The position numbers were made by a program, and so were the translations under genes. From the NCBI RefSeq assembly GCF_002099425.1, contig NW_018343982.1:12688501-12752500 (forward strand): a DNA stretch of 64,000 nucleotides. The letters run 5' to 3'. The notes beneath the pieces are model-generated. The model was not told where the DNA came from, searched no databases, and saw only the letters and a list, made by a program, of their open reading frames with translations. This document shows, one piece after another, positions 55,938 through 64,000 of the stretch; the stretch's first letter is position 1, and the number at the start of each line of letters is the position of its first letter. The DNA comes from Phascolarctos cinereus (taxonomy: Eukaryota; Chordata; Mammalia; Diprotodontia; Phascolarctidae).

Positions 55938-56630
55938 GTCCACCAAACTAGTTCAGGCCTTTACCACCCTCACCTAGACTATTGCAGTAGCAGGCTTTTA
56001 ATTGAACTCCAATATTCTAGTACTTCCCCTTTCTGATTCATCCTCCATATAGCTGCAAAATAAGCTTCCTGAAGCACACGTCTGACCACATCACTCTTCT
56101 GTTCAATATGCTTCAGTGATTCCTTCAAGTTTCTGAAATAAAATACAAACTCTTCATTCATCCTGTCACTTCAAGCCCTTCACAAGTAAGCCCCAGACTC
56201 TCTGTTCTTAGACTATTTCCCTTGATTCCCCCTCATATATTCCACATTCCAGTCAGACCATTCTGCTTTCTGATCTCAATTGTGTCATGCCTTCTCTACT
56301 ACCACATCTTTAAAAGCTATTCCCTAGGCTGCTAAAATTCTCTATTCTCACCTCTCACTCTTAGGATCCTTGGCTTCCTTGAAAGCTCAATTGATTAACC
56401 AAATCCTATAGGAAATCTTTCCTATTAATTCTGTCTGTTTTCAAATAATTATGCATATATTTATCTGTGGTTATATACTGTCCCTAACCACTCCCATCCC
56501 CTAACCCTCAGTAGAATGTAAGTTCCATAGAAGTAAGGAATGATTTTTATTTTGTGTGTATACATATCCCTAAAATCTAACACTATGTCTTGAATGTAGC
56601 AGTTATTTAACAAAAGCTTGGATTGGATTG
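55938..56630 (+). mobile_element. L2-type LINE, 3' portion
   Basis: ACCCTCACCTAGACTATTGC, CTTCCTGAAGCACACGTCTG, CCACATCACTCTTCTGTTC, CACTTCAAGCCCTTCACAAG, CTTAGGATCCTTGGCTTCC, GAATGTAAGTTCCATAGAAG and the end near AACAAAAGCTTGG. Sense, old. Confidence 0.85.
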
Positions 56631-56934
56631 GATATCCATTAGGTTAAAACTGCTCTTGATGAGGCTAAATTGAAGATGTATTTTAAGTAGATAACAAAAT
56701 TCTCAAGCTCTCTAAATCTTCCATTTCTTCTTCTGTGGAAATCTAGTGGTAACCCCAGAGAACATTACTGATGTTATCATCACCTTTAGAACATTTTGTT
56801 TAAACACATCAAATATTAGTGTGTTGTTTGTAAAGAACTGGATGATTATTTTCCCCTTCATATAAATGTTTGGGTTTAAATAGGCATCATAAATGAAGAC
56901 TTCAACAAAGCATAATGCAAGGCTTGTGAAAGAA
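56631..56934. other. Intron, no clear feature
   Basis: Unique sequence. Confidence 0.5.
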
Positions 56935-57110
56935 AATGCACTTGGTTAACAAGAAGAATCTGAGTTCTGCTCCTAAATCTGTTCCTTGTCATGTGACTTT
57001 GGGGAATCACTTAATCTCTCCAGGCCACAGTGTTCTTTTTGTAAAATGAGGAGGTTGGATCAGTTTACCTGGGAAGTCCTTTCCATGAGATCTTTGACCT
57101 TATGCCATTG
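56935..57110 (+). mobile_element. MIR-type SINE
   Basis: AATCTGAGTTCTGCTCCTAA, CATGTGACTTTGGGGAATCA, TTAATCTCTCCAGGCCAC, TTTGTAAAATGAGGAGGTTG in sense. Confidence 0.8.
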
Positions 57111-57434
57111 CAAGAACCTACCTGTATCCTGGTGCATAGTACCAGGTGCATAGGTGCACTCAGGTGCATAGTAAGCACTCAGCATGTCAATTAATGACTA
57201 CCATCTTTTTTTTAAAGATCTTAATAAAAGAAACAAAGATGTTTAGCTTCCCCATCTTATTCATTGCACAAATGATCACATTTGGTTCAAGTGACATTTT
57301 AAAATTTAAATGTGTGAAAATAAATTACTCTCCTAAATTATTGGATGGTCGGTAGATAAATTATTGCTATCAAATAAAGTTCAGGCAAACAAGGCCCTGG
57401 GTGGACCTCAAAGTCTTCATCATAGAAAGGATGC

Positions 57435-57580
57435 CATCTGAGTCATCTGGGTAACACAGTGGGTGGCGCACTAGCCCTGGAGTCTGGAGGACATGTGTTC
57501 AAATACAGCCTCAGACACTTACTAGCTGTGTGACCCTATTCAAGTCACTTAACCTTGATTGCTTCCCAAAAAAAAATCAT
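57435..57580 (+). mobile_element. Marsupial tRNA-derived SINE
   Basis: GGTAACACAGTGGGTGGCGC, ACTAGCCCTGGAGTCTGGAG, GTGTTCAAATACAGCCTC, CTTACTAGCTGTGTGACCC, CAAGTCACTTAACCTTGATT and an A9 tail at about 57567-57575. Confidence 0.88.
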
Positions 57581-58999
57581 TCTAGAGTATGGTGTCTTTG
57601 CTATCAGACTGCAGTACTTCCAAGGGAGTTGAGAAATTGTTTGTACACATCTGTTGAACTATTTGGAATTTACATCATCTCAGCTGAAAATATATTGCTT
57701 CTGTAAGACGATTTCCATAAAATACGGTTTCTGATTACCCTTAAACAGGCAATGAAATAATTTTCAAATATTTCTGTTCCCCATTCCATTTCTGAAGTAT
57801 TGCAATGGGGTAGATCACGTGGTTTTTTTCAATGTCATGAGTTAAAAACATAAAAGTTGGGATTTGGAAAGGCCAGAAATATACTTCATGGATAAAATAA
57901 CTTTGCTCTCAGTTACTGCATTCCATTGATGGCATAAGAATGATGCAAAACACATGGAAACCTTTTTGGCTGCTTCTTTGCAAATTTTTAGCAGATTGTA
58001 ATTTTTAAAAAGTAAGAATGACATGGACTAATTTTGCTTGTTCTATTAAGGATTTTTCCTCCCACCTAAAGATTTTGCAACTATATCACTCTGTTTATTA
58101 TTTGAATTTTGGTTAGCCTTTTCATTTTTACTCTTCCAGACATGTTAGGTCCTTTAAGTGACTTTCATTCCATTCAAAATCCAAAAGAAAGCTAGAATAG
58201 TTGTTTTTACCTCGAAGTTCATCTATGAGGTGGTATTAACTGTAATTCATTTTTGTTTTCCTTGAACAATCTATTTAGGTATTTTGGAACTGCTATTAAT
58301 CTAAGAGGAATGGGGGGGAAACATGTTAGGCCATTTTTTTGGCATACTTGGCACTCAGCTCACTCAGCTCATCCCCATCATACTGCACTGCCTGCTGTTT
58401 TCACTCCTACTGTTCCTAGGAGTAAATACAGCCAATGGTACCAAACCATCTCCATTTATGTGTGGGATTTATGCTGTAGGCATCTATTCACTTTCCTCTC
58501 TGACCTGTACTCCGTTAAAATAATGACATTCCCATGGAAAAGGTAGAACGTTAACTAGGTTGGTAGTGCAATATAAAACAACAAGCGTGTCTCCAGTCCC
58601 TCTGAATATCAAGGTCCCAGGGCACTCTAGAATAGCATTAAGATGAAATGTGCACTAAAGTAAAGAGTTCTTTCCAAACATAAATAAAAAATGTTAAGCA
58701 CTACTGTTGCTCCAGGAGTAAAGAATGTAAATTTTGATACTTGGGTATTTTTCATAGTAATTAAATGAGGAAGAGATTAATTTTGCAATCTAAGGTAAAA
58801 AATACAAATAGCCAGAATATCTCATATCAAAAAAAAATGTACCTTTGTGATTTCTTTTAAATAAAACATTTATATTTTTATTTAGCTTAAAAAACTCTCC
58901 CAGATGCTATGTAGTGTTGTTAGTAAGGCTAAGATTTTCAAATTCACTTCTTTAAATTGATACAATGTCAGCTTAGACAAGAGGATGTTTTTGTCCTAG
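57581..58999. other. Intron, no family recognised
   Basis: A hydrophobic frame at 58323-58523 (+) resembles a signal-peptide-like stretch but has no known family. Nothing else. Confidence 0.45.
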
Positions 59000-60570
59000 T
59001 CCATCTTGACTTTGCTAATGCATTTTGACACTGTTGATAACTTTCTTCTCCAGCACATTGTATCCTCTGCACACTGCTCTCTGCCAGTTTGCCTCCTACT
59101 TTTATGACTACTCCTTTTCAGTTTCCTTTGCTGGTTTATCATCCCCATAAAGCTCCCTGTCAGTATTCTTAAAGGTATTTTTTTCCCTCAAGTCTCTTTT
59201 CTTATTTCCCTAAACTCTATCTCTTAGTAACCTCATCAGCTCCCTTGGGCATGTGTATCTCTCCATGGATGACTCCCAGGTCTGTATATCCAGGATCAGT
59301 CTCTCCCCTGAGCTTCAGTTGCACAGCACATATAGACTATTATATATTTCAAACTAGTTCTAGAGATATTTTAAACTCAACATTTCTCAAGAACTCATTT
59401 TCTTCACCAGTAAACCATCCACTCTTCCAACCTTTCTTCTTACTATTCAAAACAATACCATCCTTCCATGCTCCCAGATTTATAAAATCAGTATTATTCT
59501 TGACTCCTCTTTCCCTTACTTCATATACCCAATCAATTACCAAATCTTGCCCTTTCTACCTTCACAAAATCTTTCCTATCCAATTACTTGTCTCCCTTCA
59601 CACAACTAATACCTTTATTTAAGCCCTATTCACTCCTTGCCTAGATTATTGTAAGTATCTCATCGTTTCAGTTCATTCTACATACTTCTGCCAAATTACT
59701 TTTCATTCAGAGCAAATTTGATCATGTGACTCCCCTACTCTACTAATACCAGTGGCTTCTTATTAACTCTAGGATAAAATATAAATTCCTGTTTAACTTT
59801 TTAAGTCCTACACAACCTTGCCCCAAAACTATCTTTCCAGCCTTATTGGTCATTACTACCTCTCTTTCACTCTACAATAGTCAGATTCGCCTCTTATTGA
59901 ATAAGGGATGACATTGTCAGATCCATGACTTAGGGAAATTACCTTGACATCTGGTTGGACTGGGGAGAGATCTGAGTCAGGGAGTTAGAAGGCTATTACA
60001 ACAGTCCAAACAGGAGGTGATGAGGACCTGGACTGAGGTGATAGCTTTGTAGAGGCAGGGGGAGGTATACAAAATATTTTAAGAAAGCAAAAACGACAAG
60101 ATTTGACAGTGAGTGAGCTACATGGGATAAGGGAGAGTAAAGAGGCAAGGAAGATGCCAAGGTTGTGAAACTTCACATAAGCCAGCAAAATTGGCCTCCT
60201 TGCTATTGATAATACATCACACTGTTATCTCCTACTTTTGTGCTTTTGAAGTGACTATAGTCAAGCCTAAAATGCACTCCCTCCTCACCATTGCCTTTTA
60301 AAATCCCTAATTTCCTTCAAAGTTCCCCTTCTAGATGAAGCCTTTCCTGATCCTCCTAGTTGTTATCACAGTATACCCCTCCCCAATTGCTTTATATTTC
60401 TTTTGGGCACATTTTCATCTAGTAATATATGTATATGCTGTCTCCTCTAATTAAATTTAAGCTCCTTATGGGTCAAGGACTGCCAAAATTTTATTTTAGT
60501 AGTCCCAGCAATTAATATGCTTAGTGTCTGAAACATGGTGGGCCCTTTAAATCTTTGCTGATTGATTGTA
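59000..60570 (+). mobile_element. L2-type LINE, ORF2 to 3' end, interrupted
   Basis: Sense landmarks: AATGCATTTTGACACTGTTG (the FDTVD region), TCTCCATGGATGACTCCCAG, CTTGCCTAGATTATTGTAAG, CCAGTGGCTTCTTATTAAC, CTTTCCAGCCTTATTGGTC (to 59895), then ATGCACTCCCTCCTCACC, GAAGCCTTTCCTGATCC, TTAAGCTCCTTATGGGTCAA and the end near 60560. The block 59900-60185 is an inserted antisense L2 piece. Confidence 0.85.
59900..60185 (-). mobile_element. Antisense L2 fragment inside the sense L2
   Basis: ATGACATTGTCAGATCCATG, GGACTGGGGAGAGATCTGAG, GGCTATTACAACAGTCCAAA and GGAGGTGATGAGGACCTGG match the antisense L2 ORF2 seen at 36060-36180. The host L2 resumes after it. The edges CGCCTCTTATTGAATA and GGCCTCCTTGCTATTGATA are similar. 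Confidence 0.8.
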
Positions 60571-60977
60571 TTTCAACTGAAATAGTCATGTTGGAAGATT
60601 TAGAATTTAATTTAATGGGTAATGGGGAGTCACTAAAAGATTTTGAGAGAGAAACAACAGATTTTGAGGAAAAAAAATTATTTGGGGGAGAGGGAAAAAC
60701 AAAAGACTGAGATTTCAAGCTTAAGTACCTGAGAGAATAGTGGTGTCAGTAATAGGATTTGGAAGAGGAATCTCCTCTGGACAATGGGAGGGATATGCTA
60801 ATGAATTCTTACTCCTTTGTTTTCCTTGTTTCTATATTTCATATACACCATCTTTCTGTTATGAGGGCATAATTTTGGACTTGATTGAAATGAATAAGAT
60901 CCTAGCTTATCTTGTAATAGTTAGACCTTGGTCTCTTTGATGGAGATCTAGAGACAACCTCAGCAATATTTCTAAAG
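60571..60977. other. Intron with a weak antisense L2 patch
   Basis: AATGGGTAATGGGGAGTCAC near 60615 resembles antisense L2. The rest was not recognised. Confidence 0.45.
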
Positions 60978-63340
60978 AAGGCATTCTCTAATTTTTGGGT
61001 CTCAGGACCCCTTTACACTGTGAAATACTATTGAGGACCCCAAGGAATTTTTGTTTATGTGGTTTATATTCATCAATATTTTCCACGTTAGAAATTAAAA
61101 TATAATTTTAAAAAATATTTATGAAAATATTATTAATTCATTTTAAATAATATAATGAGATGAATGAAAAGCCCAAGATACAGAGTTTCTGGGTAATTAA
61201 TAATCAATTTATTAATTAGGGTGGCAAATAATCAATAAATTGATACTCTGTCAGTAACCAAGGGCAAACCATGGAGATCCTTGAATGCTTAAATACCTTT
61301 GGAAATGTGTGTTCCCCCAACAGGTATAGATCAACCCTAATTAGTGAGCAACTAATGGGAGGGGGTGGAAGAGGAGGTGAGCTGAAAGCCTTGGGCTCCT
61401 CCTGCCAATTACTTGGCTTGAAGGGAGGGTAGACTGCCTCTAACTATCTAGACAAAAGAATATATCTCTGCCCAAACCACTCAAATGGAACAAAGGGGGT
61501 GGGGTGGGGTTTCAAGGACAATGCTTTAGGGCTGGAATTCGCCTAGATTTGATTCTATTTACACTTTAATCAGAAGTAAACTCATCTGGGGGGGGGGTGC
61601 CACTCGAGATTGAGGAGAATGTTGCCTAAGGATTAGTGCAGTCTCATCTCTGGTCCCTGGATAAAGAAATAGAAAAGAAAAAAAAGCCTCAATCCTAACA
61701 ATCCTAACAATTAATTATTATATGTTATATAATTATTAATCGTAGTTAACATAATAAAAATAATTACTTCTCTCAATAAGTCCATTAATATAAATATAAA
61801 TAACACATTTTATGAAAAATAACTATCTTCCCAAAACAAACAAAAATTTAGTGAGATGAATAAGAGTGGCAATGTTTTACATTTTTGCAAATCTTTCTAA
61901 TGTTTGCTTTAATAAAACAGATTCTCATTTTTGTTTCTGTGTCAATTGATTATGCTATGTTGTTTAATCTAGCCTCACACAGATATGTAGTTAGAAAAGA
62001 AAGGAATATTTTAATAGCTTTTTCAGATAATTGTTGGTATCCCTCTTTGATATCATGACACAATTGGTCAAGTGGTACTTTCTTCAAGGTTAGTTGCAAT
62101 TTGGAATCAGAAACCACCACATCAATGAACTTCTCATACTCTGCTACATAAAAATCCATTAGTATTTCTTGCACTTTGAATGGATCTTTTACCAAGGCAT
62201 GATTTTGTAACATCATCCATTGGTTTTTGGAAAATATTGGCTCACTGAGTTATGCAGATTTTCCAAAGTTAGCATATTTCATTCGGCAATAAAAAAAAAA
62301 TAACATTCATTAATATCACCATTGATCGCATCAGAAAAGTACAAGTATTGGGAAGCTGTCAGACCTAGGGTGGCAGACACAAATTTTTCAAAATTCTCAT
62401 TCTTGCTCAAAAGCTCGAATTTCATCATTGGCAGCAAATACTTTTAGTTGTTTTCCTTGAAGACGCAGGGTTATTTCATTCTTTTTCAAAAAAAATGTCT
62501 TGTCAAATATGTTAAGTCTGAATAACTTTAATTTGTTTAAAAGACAGTGTTGGGGGGTAAGGGAATGGCTAGTTCTGCTCTCAACTCAGTCACACACATG
62601 CATGTCCTCAAGGCAGTCATCATACTTCAGTATGCAGCATACCTCCCAATTTATCATAGAATACTGAAGAGAATTGTGCAAGGGTTAATGTTTAATAAAA
62701 TTAGCAATTTTTATTGCTTCATCAAAAAATATTCTTAAGCATTTGTTTTTAACTACAAGTGCATGGCAGTGAAAAATATGACCACTGGTACTGGTAGTAC
62801 TAGCCTTAGTGCTAAGGTTTTACCCACTATTGCTTTACTAACTATAAAGCTTGCCCTGGCTTCTTTTACCTCATGCATTTTCTCTCCTCCCAAGTAAGTG
62901 CACCTGCTTCTCTTGAGAATCGAAATGGCACACTTCAACATCTTTAATAAAAAGTCTTTGAGACACCAGTCTTCGGAAATGAGTCTGGGGTCATGTTTAT
63001 AATAAACATTAGTGCAAATGTGAAAATATTAGTTGTAGTAACAAACATGAGATTCAAAAAAAATATTCAACACTTTGAATATTTCAGCACTATTTGTGTT
63101 TGTTGCCAATAATGCACTTAGAAGAATATCTCCCATGTTTAGATGATGCTGACACCAGATGAATATTAGCAAAACAGCAAGTCTAGCCATATTTATAGAT
63201 TTATCCACTTGTAAGGCAAGACTGCTGGTCTGTAGATGAGATATTAACTCAGTCTTTATGATCACAGCTAAATTCTTTAATTCACAAGTCATGTAGTCTC
63301 TGGGAAAAGAAAAAAAATTCCATTGCATAATTGTGAGAGA
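60978..63340 (-). mobile_element. Decayed hAT transposase gene / element (ZBED/FAM200/SCAND3-like)
   Basis: Minus-strand protein remnants are in the order expected for hAT transposases of the ZBED5/FAM200/SCAND3 type. ELISHLQTSSLALQVDKS with MARLAVLLIFI (63255-63165) is the LQLDESTD region. IFKVLNIFFESH and HICTNV stand where ICTDGA is expected (63090-63010). HCHALVV, then AIKIANFIK (62790-62690), correspond to HRHALVAK and AVKIVNFIK. LHTEV with stops at the following R and W positions lies at 62637-62605, and LRLQGKQLKVFAANDEI near 62440. The C-terminal block, YEKFIDVVVSDSKLQL to SEKAIKIFLSFLTTYLCEA (62130-61970), is the hAT dimerisation end. Several stops and frame changes make it a pseudogene. 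The 3' end with a TIR-like GGGTCTCAGGACCCCTTTAC lies near 60995; the 5' end was not found. An LTR sits inside it (61165-61709). Confidence 0.85.
61165..61709 (-). mobile_element. Probable solo LTR (fossil) inside the hAT element
   Basis: About 545 bp that breaks the hAT 3' UTR. On the minus strand it begins TGTTAGGATTG and ends CTTGGGCTTTTCA. A TATA-like GGTATTTAAGC (near 61295) and an AATAAATTGATT signal (near 61215) are correctly spaced for U3-R-U5. No internal retroviral sequence and no clear target duplication were found. The family is not assigned. It is younger than the hAT copy it interrupts. Confidence 0.6.
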
Positions 63341-63529
63341 ATGACTGTAAAAAAGGCAAATAATGACTTAGCTGTAGTAAAGTTTTTCTTCATAGGAGAT
63401 GAGAAGATTGGCAAGTTGAGAGGTCCTTTACCTGATATCTGAAGCCCTGATCAGGGTGGAACTACGCCTTCATCTGCAGTGCTAGTCTTTTTGGCTCTAG
63501 TCCCCCTCTTGTGGGTCTTATCATATCCC
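63341..63529. other. Intron, no clear feature
   Basis: The expected N-terminal part of the hAT protein was not recognised here. Confidence 0.5.
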
Positions 63530-63670
63530 ACCTAGGACTAGTTATTTGTGTACATGCTTTTTCCCTTCTCACTTACTAGCTAAAGTGCCTTGAAGGCTAT
63601 AACTTTTTCATCTTTATATCTGCCATATGGCTTAGTACTTAGTAGGTACTCAATAGATAACTGTTGAATA
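63530..63670 (+). mobile_element. L2-type LINE 3' end
   Basis: CTAAAGTGCCTTGAAGGCTA, CATATGGCTTAGTACTTAGT, AGGTACTCAATAGATAACTG and TTGAATAAAA in sense. Confidence 0.75.
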
Positions 63671-64000
63671 AAAAACTGAAAGAATAAAGGAATAAAAGAA
63701 TTTACCTAAAGGACAATTTTTTTTAATGGGGACTTTTTTTTCTGGTATAGAGATAAGAAATGTAAGTAGTTTTCCACTATAAACTTTGCTAGGAACCAAA
63801 GAAAAGTCGACTTCAGTTCTATAAACTTTGATACAGTGGATTTTATGGTTTCCCATATAATATTATTTCACACAGAATCCAAGCCACATTTCATGGGTTT
63901 AAAATGTAAAACCAGCACTTGTATCTTTTATAGAATATATCTATTAAAATGTAGTTCTCTGGCTTTGAGGAGCAATGAAAATCAAAACATTGGTCACTGA
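63671..64000. other. Intron, no clear feature
   Basis: Unique AT-rich sequence to the window end. Confidence 0.5.

Larger units (their letters stand above)
53854..64000 (+). other. ATRNL1: ATRNL1 intron downstream of the recognised exon (partial)
   Basis: It starts at the GTAAGA donor. The expected last coding segment (beginning LAIASALIDISQQ in ATRNL1) was not found before the window ends, so this intron exceeds 10 kb. It contains microsatellites, L2 pieces, a hAT fossil and a probable solo LTR. Confidence 0.7.

Noticed and set aside
58323-58523. Hydrophobic 66-aa frame resembling a signal peptide
   Set aside because: No family match, no splice or promoter context, and a second frame overlaps it; chance is likely.
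61950-62216. 88-aa minus-strand frame as a domesticated hAT host gene
   Set aside because: The upstream parts of the same protein are broken by stops and frame changes, and no start or promoter was seen.
1-64000. CRISPR arrays, operons, phage or plasmid features
   Set aside because: The window is vertebrate intron; direct repeats are microsatellites or dispersed SINE/LINE copies.

Overview
This window looks like metatherian (marsupial) nuclear DNA. It is AT-rich and has no bacterial gene layout. It carries repeat families typical of marsupials: tRNA-derived SINEs that open with GGGGCAGCTAGGTGGCG, L1 3' ends of the marsupial type, an RTE 3' end ending in GGGACAAACAGCACC, and many old L2-, L3/CR1- and MIR/CORE-type pieces. 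The species cannot be fixed from this sequence alone.

One protein-coding exon is recognisable, at 53739-53853 on the + strand. It has a good acceptor and donor and encodes 38 residues of the cytoplasmic tail of attractin-like 1 (ATRNL1). The rest therefore reads as ATRNL1 intron: at least 53.7 kb upstream of the exon and at least 10.1 kb downstream. I found no other exon, no functional RNA gene and no intact mobile element. Most long reading frames lie inside LINE remnants or microsatellites.

Layout. 1-15 kb: sparse old repeats, a probable solo LTR (about 690-1139) and several microsatellites. 13.9-16.4 kb: two L1 remnants in opposite orientation. 18-23 kb: a dense mosaic of three L3/CR1 copies (-, +, -) interrupted by hAT MITEs, SINEs and a tRNA-Lys(CTT)-like pseudogene. 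24.8-28.7 kb: L2, MIR, SINE and RTE pieces. 30.0-31.95 kb: a long L3 copy (-) abutting a second (+). 32.8-38.6 kb: an inverted L2 cluster rearranged by local copying, including a permuted inverted duplication. 38.6-53.1 kb: mostly unique intron with scattered repeats and a 5'-truncated L1 with a perfect target duplication. 53.1-53.7 kb: a SINE inside a SINE directly before the exon. 54-60.7 kb: microsatellites and L2. 60.98-63.4 kb: a decayed hAT transposase gene interrupted by a solo LTR.

The most unusual object is the pair 34615-35060 / 35646-35992. The second copy is inverted and its two blocks are joined in the opposite order, as expected if a circular intermediate was opened elsewhere and reinserted. 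A smaller copy event (36385-36467 from 37338-37420) lies in the same inverted L2 cluster. No new defence, toxin or RNA-guided system was seen.
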